The notes beneath the pieces were generated by a model. The model saw nothing but the letters and a program-made list of their open reading frames with translations. It was not told where the DNA came from and made no database searches. A stretch of 64,000 nt of DNA from an uncultured Eubacteriales bacterium (lineage in GTDB: Bacteria > Bacillota > Clostridia > Peptostreptococcales > Anaerovoracaceae): contig UQEW01000001.1 of the NCBI GenBank assembly GCA_900540145.1, positions 1 to 64,000 on the forward strand, read 5' to 3'. This document shows positions 36,273 to 45,986 of the stretch, in pieces. Made by a program: the position numbers and the translations under genes. Every line of letters starts with the position of its first letter. Position 1 is the stretch's first letter.

Positions 36273-37484
36273 TTACATAAGCACGCTTATCTGTTTAGGA
36301 TTATATCCTTCTTCTTCCAAAGCTCTGCAAATAGAATGTTTATGTGCTGTTCCAAACGCTTCTATGGTTATCTTAAGTTCAACTGCAGCAGTACGATTGG
36401 TAGATACAAACTGATTGTGCTCCAGTTTGACCACATTGCCCTGGTTCTGTGCTATAACAGAAGCAACTCTTACCAGCTCACCCGGCTTATCAGGCAGCAT
36501 AACTGAAACGGTGAAGATCCTGTCTCTCTTGATTAGACCAAGCTGAACTACCGATGACATGGTAATTATGTCCATATTGCCTCCGCTTAAAATAGAAACT
36601 ATCTTCTTACCTTTTACGTTTAAATGTTTCAGAGCCGCTACCGTAAGCAGTCCGGAATTTTCTACTACCAACTTATGATTTTCAACCATATCTAAAAAGG
36701 CTACTATCAGCTCATCGTCTTCCACTGTGATTATATCATCAAGGTTTTTCTTTAAGTAAGGGAAAATATTGCTTCCCGGCGTTTTAACAGCAGTGCCGTC
36801 GGCTATAGTTGAAACCTTATCTATGGTGGTAACCTTGCCGTTTCTGAAAGATTCCTGGAGGCAATTGGCTCCGGCAGGCTCCACACCTATAACTTTTATC
36901 TTTGGATTAAGATATTTAGCCAGCGTTGAAACTCCCGTAGCCAAACCGCCGCCGCCTACCGGTACCAATATGTAATCTACCAAAGGTAATTCCTTAATTA
37001 TTTCCATGGCAATAGTGCCCTGTCCTGTAGCTACTGCCGGGTCGTCGAAAGGATGTATAAAAGTATATCCTTTTTCTTTTGCCAGATCCTGAGCATACTC
37101 AGCAGCTTCATCGTAAACATCTCCATAAAGCACCACTTCTGCTCCGTAACTTTTGGTTCTGTCCACTTTCATTAACGGAGTAGTCGTCGGCATAACAATG
37201 GTAGCCTTACAACCGTAAGCTTTGGCTGCGTAAGCGACTCCCTGGGCATGATTTCCGGCAGATGCGGTTACCAATCCTTTTTCCCTTTCTTCATCTGTAA
37301 GCGTACTTATTTTATAGTAAGCTCCCCTAAGCTTATATGCTCCCGTTTTTTGCAGGTTTTCAGGCTTAAGATAAACTTTATTGCCTGTCTGTTCGCTGAA
37401 AAAATCACTGTATATTAGTTTTGTTTCTATGGCAACTTTTTGGACGACTTCTGCTGCCTCTTCAAACGCCTTTAGTGTAAGCAT
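36273..37484 (-). CDS. ilvA: Threonine ammonia-lyase with C-terminal ACT domain
   Basis: The PLP enzyme deaminates threonine to 2-oxobutyrate, the entry to isoleucine. The 403-residue protein has KPENLQKTGAYKLRGAYYK with the PLP lysine near residue 51, TASAGNHAQGVAYAAK, and the phosphate loop VPVGGGGLATGV. A single ACT-like domain occupies about residues 325-403 (FTVSVMLPDKPGELVRVASV), giving the shorter class that may be allosterically tuned by isoleucine/valine or, in catabolic forms, by nucleotides. Operon position between leuD and leuB argues for a biosynthetic role. Confidence 0.93.
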   Translation of the reverse strand: MLTLKAFEEAAEVVQKVAIETKLIYSDFFSEQTGNKVYLKPENLQKTGAYKLRGAYYKISTLTDEEREKGLVTASAGNHAQGVAYAAKAYGCKATIVMPTTTPLMKVDRTKSYGAEVVLYGDVYDEAAEYAQDLAKEKGYTFIHPFDDPAVATGQGTIAMEIIKELPLVDYILVPVGGGGLATGVSTLAKYLNPKIKVIGVEPAGANCLQESFRNGKVTTIDKVSTIADGTAVKTPGSNIFPYLKKNLDDIITVEDDELIVAFLDMVENHKLVVENSGLLTVAALKHLNVKGKKIVSILSGGNMDIITMSSVVQLGLIKRDRIFTVSVMLPDKPGELVRVASVIAQNQGNVVKLEHNQFVSTNRTAAVELKITIEAFGTAHKHSICRALEEEGYNPKQISVLM

Positions 37485-37509
37485 CGTAGTTCCTTTCTTT
37501 GTCTTTCAT

Positions 37510-37995
37510 TTATTCTTGTCTTATAGAATTGAGGAGGCCTCCCTTTTTAATTATATTATCAATAAACTCAGGGAAAGGCATTGCCTTATATTCTTGTTTT
37601 TTTGTAATGTTAGTTATTATTCCTGTTTCAAAGTTCACAGAAACTTCATCACCGTTGTCTATACCATCTGCTGCTTCAGGACATTCCATTATTGCTAATC
37701 CTATATTGATAGCATTTCTGTAGAATATCCTGGCAAAGGACTTAGCTATCACACATGAGATACCGCAGGCTTTGATAGCAATAGGCGCGTGTTCTCTGGA
37801 GGAACCGCATCCAAAATTGAAACCGCCTACCATTATATCACCATTCTTAACATTTTTAAAGAAGTCTTCATCAATAGGTTCCATGCAATGGGATGCCAGC
37901 TCTTTGCTGTCTGTGGTGTTCAAATACCTGGCAGGTATGATAATATCGGTATCTATGTTATCTCCATATTTATGTACTGTTCCTTGCGCTTTCAT
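37510..37995 (-). CDS. leuD: 3-Isopropylmalate dehydratase small subunit
   Basis: LeuD is the swivelling subunit that with LeuC interconverts 2- and 3-isopropylmalate. The 161-residue protein is the short, archaeal/clostridial type: [19 protein letters not shown] at the N-terminus, [20 protein letters not shown] with the substrate-binding serine-arginine, and [14 protein letters not shown]. It directly abuts leuC (stop and start adjoining) and precedes ilvA by 25 nt. Confidence 0.95.
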   Translation of the reverse strand: MKAQGTVHKYGDNIDTDIIIPARYLNTTDSKELASHCMEPIDEDFFKNVKNGDIMVGGFNFGCGSSREHAPIAIKACGISCVIAKSFARIFYRNAINIGLAIMECPEAADGIDNGDEVSVNFETGIITNITKKQEYKAMPFPEFIDNIIKKGGLLNSIRQE

Positions 37996-39258
37996 CTACA
38001 TTACCTCCTTTGGGTCAGTAATCTTTCCTGTCACGGCAGAAGCTGCAGCGACAGCAGGATTGGCCAGATAAACTTCCGACAGCTTATGTCCCATTCTTCC
38101 TATAAAGTTCCTGTTGGTGGTAGCTATACATCTTTCATTTTCTGCCAGTATTCCCATATAGCCTCCCAGACAAGGTCCGCATGTAGGCGTTGAAACGGCG
38201 CAGCCGGCATCTATGAATATATCAATATATCCTTCCTTAATGCATTCTTTGTAAATCTTCTGGGTAGCAGGTATGACTATGCATCTCACGTCTCTGGCAA
38301 CTTTCTTGCCTTTGAGGATTTCAGCTGCGGCTTTCATGTCCTCCAAACGTCCGTTGGTACAAGAGCCTATCACTACTTGATCTATCTTCACATCTCCCAC
38401 CTGATCTATTGTCCTCGTGTTTTCCGGCAGATGCGGAAAGGCCACTGTAGGCTTCAAAGTTGACAAATCTATAGTAATGGTCTGATCATATTGGGCATCC
38501 GCGTCAGGTTCGAAAATCTTGTATTCCCTGTCGACTCTGTCTTTCATATATTCTTTAGTTATGTCATCTACCATAAAGATGCCGTTTTTTGCTCCGGCTT
38601 CTATGGCCATGTTGGAAATGCAAAGCCTATCGTCCATAGAGAGGGATGAAAGTCCTTCTCCCATGAATTCCAGAGATTTATAAAGCGCTCCGTCGACTCC
38701 TATGGTACCTATCAAGTGAAGAATAACATCCTTTCCGGAAACGTACTCATTAAGTTTTCCCTTAAGTTCTACTTTGATAGCTGACGGAACCTTGAACCAA
38801 GCTTTGCCGGTAGCCATTCCTGCAGCCATATCGGTGCTTCCTACGCCTGTTGAAAAAGCTCCGAGGGCTCCGTATGTGCATGTATGAGAATCTGCTCCTA
38901 TTATACATTCTCCGGCCGCCACAAGCCCCATCTCAGGCAACAGCGCATGTTCTATTCCTACATTGCCCACGTCAAAGAAATTATCTATGTCGAATCTCCT
39001 TGCGAAAGTTCTTGTCTGTTTGCACTGCTGTGCTGCTTTTATGTCCTTGTTAGGAGTAAAATGGTCCATAACCAAAGCTATCTTCGATTTATCAAAAACG
39101 CTGTCAAAACCTGATTTTTCAAATTCATTTATAGCCACCGGAGAGGTGATGTCATTACCCAGCACCATGTCCAGTTTTGCCTCTATAAGCTGGCCTGCTT
39201 TGACTTCCGCAAGTCCCGCATGGTCGGCCAGAATCTTCTGTGTCATCGTCATGCTCAT
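37996..39258 (-). CDS. leuC: 3-Isopropylmalate dehydratase large subunit
   Basis: LeuC carries the catalytic 4Fe-4S cluster of isopropylmalate isomerase. The 420 residues show [53 protein letters not shown] with one cluster cysteine and [14 protein letters not shown] with the others, then [13 protein letters not shown]. The size matches the shorter LeuC class that pairs with short LeuD. It starts six bases after the leuA stop. Confidence 0.96.
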   Translation of the reverse strand: MSMTMTQKILADHAGLAEVKAGQLIEAKLDMVLGNDITSPVAINEFEKSGFDSVFDKSKIALVMDHFTPNKDIKAAQQCKQTRTFARRFDIDNFFDVGNVGIEHALLPEMGLVAAGECIIGADSHTCTYGALGAFSTGVGSTDMAAGMATGKAWFKVPSAIKVELKGKLNEYVSGKDVILHLIGTIGVDGALYKSLEFMGEGLSSLSMDDRLCISNMAIEAGAKNGIFMVDDITKEYMKDRVDREYKIFEPDADAQYDQTITIDLSTLKPTVAFPHLPENTRTIDQVGDVKIDQVVIGSCTNGRLEDMKAAAEILKGKKVARDVRCIVIPATQKIYKECIKEGYIDIFIDAGCAVSTPTCGPCLGGYMGILAENERCIATTNRNFIGRMGHKLSEVYLANPAVAAASAVTGKITDPKEVM

Positions 39259-39263
39259 ATATG

Positions 39264-41006
39264 TTACCTCCTTTTTGCTTCATTTTCTGCCAGAGCTCTG
39301 TTTATAGCCGACAGCAAAGCATTAATTGAAGCATAGATTATGTCGTTATGGACTCCAACACCCCAATGCATTCCGCCTTTTTTATCTTTGAGAGCTACGT
39401 ATGCTGCCGCTCTGGAGTTGGACTCAGATTCCAAAGCATGTTCTTCATAAGTGATAAAATCGCAGTCTATGTTGTAAGGTCCTTTTCTCAGGGCATTCAT
39501 TATGGCGTCCAGACGGCCGTTTCCTACGCCTGAAAGTTCATAAATCTTTCCGCCGGCTTCAGCTACTATATCAGCTTCTATGCCGTTATCTCCAAGGCTT
39601 TCAGTTTGAGGCAGCCTCTTAAATGTGGCATCTTTAAGCGTAATCTTGTCTTTTCTGTTGATATATTCTTTTTGAAAAATATCATGAATCTTATCAGCTG
39701 TCAGTTCTTTATGATTTACGTCGGAGACATGTTTCATAAGATATCCTATTTCTTCTCTCATAGCCTTAGGTATATTGTAACCGTAATTGGTCTCAAGAAC
39801 ATATGCCACTCCGCCTTTTCCTGACTGACTGTTGATTCTTATAACATCAGCTTCGTATTCTCTGTTGATATCATGCGGGTCGATAGGAATATAAGGCACA
39901 TTCCATTTGTCCAAATTGAATTCCTCTCTATAATGCATGCCCTTGGCGATAGCATCCTGATGAGAACCTGAAAAAGCAGCGAATACCAGCTTGCCGCCAT
40001 ATGGCTGCCTTGGAGGTACTTTCATATCCGTAAACTTTTCGTACATTTGAACTATATACGGCATATTGCTGAAGTCCAGTTTCGGATCCACTCCATGAGA
40101 GAACAAATTCATAGCTACAGTTACTATATCGACATTACCTGTACGTTCTCCGTTGCCGAAGAGGGTCCCCTCTACTCTCTGCCCTCCTGCTAAAAGCCCC
40201 AGTTCGCAATCTGCCACAGCAGTTCCTCTGTCGTTATGAGGATGCAGAGATACTATTACGTTTTCTCTATCATGAAGATTATCGGACATGTATTCTATTT
40301 GTGAAGCATAAACATGAGGCATCGACATGGACACAGTTGCCGGTAAATTGATTATGACCTGGCGTTTTGGAGTAGGTTTCCATATGTCTATTACCGCGTT
40401 GCATATATCCAAAGCAAATTCCATCTCAGTTCCGGTAAAACTTTCCGGAGAATACTCGAACATGAATTCAGTTTCAGGCATCTTTTCTGCATATTCATTC
40501 AAAAGTTTTGCACCGAAAACAGCTATATCCTTGATTTCCTCTTTAGATTTTCTAAATACCTGCTCTCTCTGGGCAACGGAAGTGGAATTGTAAAGGTGCA
40601 CCACTGCTTTTTTTACGCCTTTGAGGGAATCAAAAGTTTTTTCTATTATATGTTGTCTTGATTGGGTCAGCACTTGAATGGTCACATCTTCCGGAATCAG
40701 GTCTTTTTCTATCAGAGTTCTTAAAAATTCGTATTCCGTTTCTGAAGCTGCAGGAAATCCTACTTCTATCTCTTTAAAGCCAATGTCGCACAGTAGTTTA
40801 AAGAATTCCAGCTTCTCCTCTAGGCTCATGGGTACAACCAGCGCCTGATTGCCGTCTCTTAGGTCTACGCTGCACCACATCGGAGCTTTATCCAGATGGT
40901 CTTTCTCCACCCATCTGTGGGAAACTACAGGAGGCATAAAATAGCCTACGCTGTATTTGGTATGGTTCTTCATACCTTTAGCTTTTTCTTTAATGTCTGT
41001 CGTCAT
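39264..41006 (-). CDS. leuA: 2-Isopropylmalate synthase
   Basis: LeuA condenses 2-oxoisovalerate with acetyl-CoA, the committed step to leucine. The product is 580 residues from the ATG at 41006; a second ATG at 40973 ([14 protein letters not shown]) is also possible. The DRE-TIM barrel shows [17 protein letters not shown] with metal-binding aspartate, [16 protein letters not shown], and [19 protein letters not shown] followed by [10 protein letters not shown]. The C-terminal part (from about residue 430) is the regulatory domain of leucine-inhibited enzymes. The sequence matches the longer type seen in many Clostridia. It heads the operon behind a Leu-rich leader and attenuator. Confidence 0.95.
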   Translation of the reverse strand: MTTDIKEKAKGMKNHTKYSVGYFMPPVVSHRWVEKDHLDKAPMWCSVDLRDGNQALVVPMSLEEKLEFFKLLCDIGFKEIEVGFPAASETEYEFLRTLIEKDLIPEDVTIQVLTQSRQHIIEKTFDSLKGVKKAVVHLYNSTSVAQREQVFRKSKEEIKDIAVFGAKLLNEYAEKMPETEFMFEYSPESFTGTEMEFALDICNAVIDIWKPTPKRQVIINLPATVSMSMPHVYASQIEYMSDNLHDRENVIVSLHPHNDRGTAVADCELGLLAGGQRVEGTLFGNGERTGNVDIVTVAMNLFSHGVDPKLDFSNMPYIVQMYEKFTDMKVPPRQPYGGKLVFAAFSGSHQDAIAKGMHYREEFNLDKWNVPYIPIDPHDINREYEADVIRINSQSGKGGVAYVLETNYGYNIPKAMREEIGYLMKHVSDVNHKELTADKIHDIFQKEYINRKDKITLKDATFKRLPQTESLGDNGIEADIVAEAGGKIYELSGVGNGRLDAIMNALRKGPYNIDCDFITYEEHALESESNSRAAAYVALKDKKGGMHWGVGVHNDIIYASINALLSAINRALAENEAKRR

Positions 41007-41032
41007 TTCTCTTAAATTCCTTTCTTTATTAT

Positions 41033-41072
41033 AAAAAAGCCTTGCTTCTACCACCAGAATAGAAACAAGGCT
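41033..41072 (-). terminator. Attenuator terminator before leuA
   Basis: On the minus strand GCCTTG and TTCTA pair with TAGAA and CAAGGC in one long stem, followed by six T residues, 27 nt before leuA. It is the strongest hairpin of the leader and would end transcription unless an earlier structure prevents it. Confidence 0.85.
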
Positions 41073-41091
41073 AAAATCAGCATTATTTTTT

Positions 41092-41163
41092 TGTTTACTC
41101 GGTTCGGGCAGAATATCAATGCATATTATTTTTTAGGTTTTCTAGCTGTAGACCGAGTAAAAT
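41092..41163 (-). promoter_or_regulatory. Alternative stem in the leu-ilv leader
   Basis: TTTACTCGGT pairs perfectly with ACCGAGTAAA. The 5' arm lies on the leader peptide's Leu codons (TTA CTC) and the 3' arm lies beyond its stop. A ribosome stalled on these codons would break this stem and could free the 3' arm for another pairing ahead of the terminator. Confidence 0.6.
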
Positions 41164-41175
41164 AATGTATGACAT
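41116..41175 (-). CDS. Leu-rich leader peptide of the leu-ilv operon
   Basis: A 19-codon frame, MSYIILLGLQLENLKNNMH, starts at an ATG with GAAGGGAG about ten bases upstream and ends before the terminator. Five leucine codons (TTA, CTC, CTA, CTA, CTA) and two isoleucines cluster in ten positions. Together with the alternative stem and terminator this is the classical layout of ribosome-mediated attenuation sensing charged leucyl-tRNA. No T-box consensus is present in this leader. Confidence 0.7.
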   Translation of the reverse strand: MSYIILLGLQLENLKNNMH

Positions 41176-41207
41176 TAATATTCTTCTCCCTTCTCAAATA
41201 TAGTGCT

Positions 41208-41236
41208 ATACTACGCTCTTTTTATAAAAAAGTCAA
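41208..41236 (-). promoter_or_regulatory. Promoter of the leu-ilv operon
   Basis: TTGACT at 41231-41236 and TAGTAT at 41208-41213 have a 17-bp spacer and read into the leader peptide. The -10 is imperfect; a TATAGC three bases on is the alternative. Confidence 0.55.
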
Positions 41237-41346
41237 TATGTTTTTTGTAGTTTTTTACAAATATTTTTCTGAATTTTATGTATTTTTTACAATACATTCA
41301 GATTCTGCATATTTTTTCAAAACTCCTTGCTTAACGCCTTTTAAAC

Positions 41347-41374
41347 ATGTTATATTATTAACATACAGTATAAT
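41347..41374 (+). promoter_or_regulatory. Palindrome and -10 box before the DUF1538 gene
   Basis: ATGTTA-N6-TAACAT (41347-41364) is a perfect interrupted palindrome lying just upstream of TATAAT (41369-41374). No good -35 is seen, so the palindrome may bind an activator. The gene starts 57 nt downstream. Confidence 0.4.
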
Positions 41375-41430
41375 ATTTATATAGCAACCATTCAAGCGAT
41401 ATTTTAATTTTTAAGAGAGGGGGTTTCGGT

Positions 41431-42960
41431 TTGCTGTTTAAGTACAAACTAGCTCAGAAATTTCGCGAGTCGGCTGCTTCTGTTTTACCTGTGGCATTGA
41501 TAGTCGCCATTTTATGCTTTTCTATCGCTCCAACGCCTACAGACTTGATGTTGTCCTTTGTAATAGGCACTGTTTTATTAATCTTAGGTCTTGGTCTGTT
41601 TACTTTCGGAGTAGAAAAATCTATGACTCTCATAGGCACTTATACCGGTGCCAAGCTTACAAAATTCAGAAATTTAGGCATTCTTCTCGTAATAAGTTTC
41701 ATCTTGGGCGTTATAATTACCATTGCAGAACCTGATCTGCAAGTTTTGGCGGATAACACGCCTCACATCAATACAGTAATTCTCATTATTACCGTTTCGG
41801 TAGGAGTAGGATTATTCCTCATGCTATGTATGCTGCGCATAATTTTGGGTATACAGCTGCGTTATATATTGTTGTTTTTCTATATAGTTGTCTTTGTTCT
41901 GGCTATGTTTTCAGATCCCAACTATATAAGTGTGGCTTTTGACTCCGGTGGGGTTACGACAGGACCCATGACCGTGCCGTTCATCATGGCTATGGGTGTT
42001 GGTGTAGCTTCCATACGAAGCGATAAAAATGCTGAAGCTGATAGTTTCGGTTTGGTAGCTCTATGCTCAATCGGACCTATTCTTGCAGTTTTGCTTCTTG
42101 GATTTTTTTATGAAGGCGGAGAAGATGCAGTAACCACTTCTATAACAGAATCTTTTCAGGATACAGTTAATTTGAGCTTGGGATATATACATGCTATTCC
42201 TGAATATATGTTTGAAGTAGCTATTGCTCTGTCCCCTATAATTATTTTCTTTCTTATATTTCAGTTGGTAGCTTTAAAATTGCGTAAGCTTCCTTTTCTC
42301 AGAATAGTTTTAGGTATAGCGTTTACTTACGCAGGCCTGGTTTGCTTTCTTGTAGGTGTAAATGTTGGCTTTCTGCCTCTGGGCACCACGCTGGGCAGCG
42401 AATTGGGGACAGGTTGGACCGCATATCTCCTGATTCCTATCGCCGGAATAATCGGTTGGTTCATAGTTTCTGCTGAACCGGCTGTTCATGTGCTCACAAA
42501 ACAAGTCGAGGAAATCAGTTCAGGCGCCGTTTCGGAAAAAGCCATAAGAATCAGTCTTTCTATTGCCATATCATTGGCTATGATGATAGCAATGTTCCGT
42601 GTAATCACAGGTATAAGTATCTTCTATTTTATAATACCGGGATACGCTGTCTCTCTGGCTCTCAGCTTTTTTGTTCCGCAAATGTTTACTGCTATAGCTT
42701 TCGACTCCGGCGGAGTTGCATCTGGACCTATGACGGCTACTTTTATGCTTCCTTTCGCTATGGGTGCATGTCAAGCTCTTGATGGCAATATGCTCACTGA
42801 CGCTTTTGGGCTTGTTGCCATGGTCGCTATGATGCCGCTTATTACAATTCAGATCATGGGAGCAATATACGTATTCAAAAGCCGCAAGCAAGAAGAAATG
42901 CAAACTCAGCTTAATGTATTTGACGATACAGAAATCATAGAGCTTTGGGAGGTGAAATAA
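41431..42960 (+). CDS. DUF1538 integral membrane protein, two-repeat
   Basis: The 509-residue protein belongs to the DUF1538 family of presumed transporters with unknown substrate. Two homologous halves (about 1-240 and 260-500) each contain the same signature: VAFDSGGVTTGPMTVPF near residue 171 and IAFDSGGVASGPMTATF near 428, plus an early GLGLFTFGVEKSM segment. Roughly twelve to fourteen hydrophobic helices are visible. I accept the TTG at 41431, with AGAGGGGG upstream; no nearer ATG fits. It is followed without a gap by a PII-like gene, so the pair probably forms a regulated transport system, by analogy with AmtB-GlnK. It is transcribed divergently from leu-ilv. Confidence 0.85.
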   Translation: MLFKYKLAQKFRESAASVLPVALIVAILCFSIAPTPTDLMLSFVIGTVLLILGLGLFTFGVEKSMTLIGTYTGAKLTKFRNLGILLVISFILGVIITIAEPDLQVLADNTPHINTVILIITVSVGVGLFLMLCMLRIILGIQLRYILLFFYIVVFVLAMFSDPNYISVAFDSGGVTTGPMTVPFIMAMGVGVASIRSDKNAEADSFGLVALCSIGPILAVLLLGFFYEGGEDAVTTSITESFQDTVNLSLGYIHAIPEYMFEVAIALSPIIIFFLIFQLVALKLRKLPFLRIVLGIAFTYAGLVCFLVGVNVGFLPLGTTLGSELGTGWTAYLLIPIAGIIGWFIVSAEPAVHVLTKQVEEISSGAVSEKAIRISLSIAISLAMMIAMFRVITGISIFYFIIPGYAVSLALSFFVPQMFTAIAFDSGGVASGPMTATFMLPFAMGACQALDGNMLTDAFGLVAMVAMMPLITIQIMGAIYVFKSRKQEEMQTQLNVFDDTEIIELWEVK

Positions 42961-43632
42961 TTGCATTTAAACTGTGTATTTACGATCATTGACAGAAACG
43001 AAGCAGAAATTGCCACTTCCGTATATGAAGATACAGATGTTCCTATGATACTGACTTTGTTAGGTAATGACCCCAATGCTGAAGAGCAAATGGACAAATA
43101 CGGATTTCAATCTGAAGAAAAGGCTGTCATCATTGCTATTGCTAATGATGACAAAACGGCTCAGCTGATAAAAAACGCTAAAAGAAAGCTTTTTATCGGG
43201 GCGCCCGGTTATGGTATGGTAATGGCAGTACCGATAAAAAGTGTAGGAGGAGGAAAGACATTGGCATATCTTACAAATAATTCATCATCTGATAAAAAAA
43301 CACCAAAATTTAAATTCGAATATGAACTTATATTGGTAGTTCTAAATCAAAGTTATATGGACGACGTAATGCAAGTAGCAAGAGCTGCAGGCGCTTCCGG
43401 CGGTACTGTACTTCATGCTAAGGGTACAAGCAAAGAGGCTCAAAAGTTTTTCGGCGTATCTTTAGCCAATGAAAAAGAAGTAATAATGATAGTCGCCAAA
43501 GCCTCCGAAAAGGCTGGTATTATGAAAGCTATTTTAGAGCATACCGGCCCTGAAACTCCTGCCGGAGCCATTACGTTCTCACTGCCTATATCGGCAGCGG
43601 CAGGCATCAACGACGCTGTAGCGGATGCTTGA
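42961..43632 (+). CDS. Tandem PII-like signalling protein
   Basis: The 223-residue cytoplasmic protein contains two PII-like units in one chain. The first spans about residues 1-105 (CVFTIIDRNEAE...GAPGYGMVMAVPIKSVGG), the second about 118-223 (YELILVVLNQSYMDDVM...HAKGTSKEAQKFFGV...ETPAGAITFSLPIS). The second keeps the PII-like HAKGTS and FFG-EKE pattern of the T-loop/B-loop region. PII proteins are trimers that bind ATP/ADP and gate partner transporters. The TTG start has GAGGTG upstream and directly follows the DUF1538 stop, indicating coupling. Which ligand is sensed is unknown. Confidence 0.8.
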   Translation: MHLNCVFTIIDRNEAEIATSVYEDTDVPMILTLLGNDPNAEEQMDKYGFQSEEKAVIIAIANDDKTAQLIKNAKRKLFIGAPGYGMVMAVPIKSVGGGKTLAYLTNNSSSDKKTPKFKFEYELILVVLNQSYMDDVMQVARAAGASGGTVLHAKGTSKEAQKFFGVSLANEKEVIMIVAKASEKAGIMKAILEHTGPETPAGAITFSLPISAAAGINDAVADA

Positions 43633-43760
43633 TATAAATTCAGCGTGAATCGTACCGCTCGTTTTATCGTTTTATTGTCCTATCGTTTTATTGCCCTATC
43701 CATAAGCCCGGCTTGCCTTTAGACACAACGTTGTAAAATTTAAAAAAATTTAAAATGACG

Positions 43761-43815
43761 CATGGACATCAATGCCGCGCGAGCCTTCAATCCATGGGAC
43801 AGACCGGCTCGCGCG
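43761..43815. repeat. Interleaved inverted repeats, possible pseudoknot
   Basis: CGCGCGAGCC (43776-43785) pairs with GGCTCGCGCG (43806-43815). CATGGA (43761-43766) pairs with TCCATG (43791-43796) located in the loop of that hairpin, so the order A-B-A'-B' could form a pseudoknot. It lies between two convergent genes, the PII-like gene and panD. Just upstream, 43663-43698 holds a direct repeat TATCGTTTTATTG. No T-run follows on either strand. Confidence 0.5.
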
Positions 43816-43826
43816 ACGCACGCTCA

Positions 43827-44213
43827 TCAGACGCCAAGTTGTCCGTGCTTCTCGTAGCTGGAAACACGGTTTACTTTATTGTTATCATCCACGAATACCA
43901 CTTTGGGCGGATTTTCTTTTATTTCTTCTCCGGACATCAAAGCGTAGCACATTATTATTATCTTATCTCCCTTTTGAACACATCTGGCAGCAGCGCCGTT
44001 GAGGCAAATCATTCCGCTGCCTCGCTGACCTGCAATGGTATAAGTTTCAAAACGCTGTCCATTGTTGATGTCTACAATCTGTACCTTCTCATATTCCAAT
44101 ATTCCTGCTGCCTCAAGCAGCTCTTCATCTATTGTAATGCTTCCCACATAGTCCAGCTCTGCCTGAACCACAGTCGCTCTGTGGATTTTTCCTTTAAGCA
44201 TTTGCAAATACAT
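43827..44213 (-). CDS. panD: Aspartate 1-decarboxylase
   Basis: PanD decarboxylates aspartate to beta-alanine for pantothenate. It is a pyruvoyl enzyme that cleaves itself between Gly24 and Ser25; here DYVGSITID places the pair exactly at 24-25, which supports the ATG at 44213. Other marks are [48 protein letters not shown]. The 128-residue length is standard. GGGGGAAG precedes the start, two bases after panC ends. Confidence 0.96.
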   Translation of the reverse strand: MYLQMLKGKIHRATVVQAELDYVGSITIDEELLEAAGILEYEKVQIVDINNGQRFETYTIAGQRGSGMICLNGAAARCVQKGDKIIIMCYALMSGEEIKENPPKVVFVDDNNKVNRVSSYEKHGQLGV

Positions 44214-44214
44214 G

Positions 44215-45090
44215 TTATTTTTCTTCCCCCTTAAAAATAAAGTTGTCTATCAATCGGGTTTTTCCTATGTATACAGCCATTGCGACAAGTACATCGCCTT
44301 TCATCTCCGATACCGGCTCTATGCTGTTGGCGTCTACTGCCTTAACATAATCTATTTGAGCCAGTGGCTCTTTCGCTATGTGCTCTTTCATAGCAGAGAC
44401 TATTTTATCAGCATCCGTTTCACCTTCTTCAGCCATCTTAAGTCCCATAGAGACAGCCTGGCTCAGAACTAAAGCTGCTTTCCTCTCATCTGTGCTGAGA
44501 TAAGTGTTTCGTGAGCTTTTAGCTAATCCGTCTTCTTCACGAATGATTGGGCAGCCTACTATTTCTATGTCAAAGTTTAAGTCTCTTACCATTCTTTTTA
44601 TAACTGCCAGCTGTTGTGCGTCCTTCTGTCCGAAATAGGCTCTGTCGGGTCTTACTATGTTGAACAGCTTCGATACTACCGTACACACGCCTCTGAAATG
44701 AGTAGGCCTGGTTTTTCCGCAAAGTTCTTCAGTTATGGGGCCTCTCATGTCAACAACGGTTCCTGCATCTTCTTCATACATTTCTTCTACTGACGGATGG
44801 AAAATCAGATGAGCGCCTGCCGCTTGGCATAAGGCTGCATCTCTTTCCAGGTCTCTCGGATAGCTTTCCAGGTCTTCTCCCACTCCGAATTGAGTTGGGT
44901 TTACGAAATCGCTGACTACTACACGGTCATTTTCCAGGACAGCTCTGTCTATCAGGCTTTTGTGTCCTTCATGCAAAAATCCCATCGTGGGTACAAGGCC
45001 TACGGTCAAGCCTTCCTTTCTCCATTCTTTAATCTGCGCTCTCGTTTCTTCTATGGTGGTTGCTATCTTCATGGTATCTGCAATCTTCAT
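44215..45090 (-). CDS. panC: Pantothenate synthetase
   Basis: PanC joins pantoate and beta-alanine with ATP through a pantoyl-adenylate. The 291 residues show [18 protein letters not shown] with the HIGH-like nucleotidyl-transferase motif, [45 protein letters not shown] and [15 protein letters not shown] (KMSKS-like region). AGGAGG lies eight bases before the ATG. It follows panB by 13 nt and precedes panD by one base. Confidence 0.96.
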   Translation of the reverse strand: MKIADTMKIATTIEETRAQIKEWRKEGLTVGLVPTMGFLHEGHKSLIDRAVLENDRVVVSDFVNPTQFGVGEDLESYPRDLERDAALCQAAGAHLIFHPSVEEMYEEDAGTVVDMRGPITEELCGKTRPTHFRGVCTVVSKLFNIVRPDRAYFGQKDAQQLAVIKRMVRDLNFDIEIVGCPIIREEDGLAKSSRNTYLSTDERKAALVLSQAVSMGLKMAEEGETDADKIVSAMKEHIAKEPLAQIDYVKAVDANSIEPVSEMKGDVLVAMAVYIGKTRLIDNFIFKGEEK

Positions 45091-45103
45091 TAAAGCGTTC
45101 CTC

Positions 45104-45931
45104 CTAATAAAGTTTTTCTATGATTTGATCGTCTATCTTGAAAGTGTGTTCTTCCGCCGGGAAAGTTCCAGCCTTTACTTCTTCTATATAAGCCTTGAAG
45201 CCTTCTCTCATTACGCTTCCCACATCGGCAAAATGTTTAACAAATTTCGGTTTGAAGTCTGAAAACAGCGCGAGCATATCCTGGTACACCAGAACTTGTC
45301 CATCGCAGCCGGCTCCTGCGCCGATACCTATAGTAGGGATATTGACAGTTTTTGTTATGAGCTCAGCCAGTTTTGCCGGAACGCATTCAAGGACAACGGC
45401 AAAAGCCCCGGCTTCTTCTACGGCTTTAGCCTCATCTAAAATTCTTCTGGCAGCTTCCTCAGATTTTCCTTGCACTTTGAAGCCGCCAAAAGCATTGACT
45501 GACTGAGGTGTCAAGCCTATATGGGCCATCACAGGTATGGAAGCTTCTGTTATAGCTTTAATCTGAGGACAAACTGCTGCTCCTCCTTCCAGCTTAACTG
45601 CATTGCATCTGCCTTCCTTCATCAGCCTCCCTGCATTGACTACAGCATCATACACTGAAGCCTGATAACTCATGAAAGGCATGTCGCCTACTACCAATGC
45701 GTTTTTTGCCCCTCTGGCCACCGCTGCTGTATGATGAATCATATCTTCCATAGTTACAGATAGCGTATCTTCGTATCCCAGCATTACCATGCCGAGAGAG
45801 TCTCCCACCAGCAGCATGTTTATGCCTGCTTCGTCCATCAGTTTTGCCGTCGAGTAGTCATATGCCGTAAGCATAGTTATTTTATCACCGTCTTTTTTCT
45901 GTTGTCTGGCTGTAGCTACAGTATTTTTCAT
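45104..45931 (-). CDS. panB: Ketopantoate hydroxymethyltransferase
   Basis: PanB adds a hydroxymethyl group from 5,10-methylene-THF to 2-oxoisovalerate, an intermediate of the adjacent valine route. The 275-residue barrel shows [76 protein letters not shown], and the catalytic glutamate region [15 protein letters not shown] followed by [15 protein letters not shown]. It starts 55 nt after the PanG-like gene and depends on the same folate pool as purine synthesis. Confidence 0.96.
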   Translation of the reverse strand: MKNTVATARQQKKDGDKITMLTAYDYSTAKLMDEAGINMLLVGDSLGMVMLGYEDTLSVTMEDMIHHTAAVARGAKNALVVGDMPFMSYQASVYDAVVNAGRLMKEGRCNAVKLEGGAAVCPQIKAITEASIPVMAHIGLTPQSVNAFGGFKVQGKSEEAARRILDEAKAVEEAGAFAVVLECVPAKLAELITKTVNIPTIGIGAGAGCDGQVLVYQDMLALFSDFKPKFVKHFADVGSVMREGFKAYIEEVKAGTFPAEEHTFKIDDQIIEKLY

Positions 45932-45986
45932 CTTGTTGTCCTCCCGTTTTTAATATTCTATATAGTTCCGATAATAGTTTCGACAA

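Noticed and set aside
41033..41110. A GGTGGTAG stretch in the leu leader that recalls a T-box
   Set aside because: It lies in the loop and 3' arm of the terminator and not in an antiterminator 5' arm, the ACCGCG part is missing, and no stem I is visible; a translated Leu-rich leader explains the region better.
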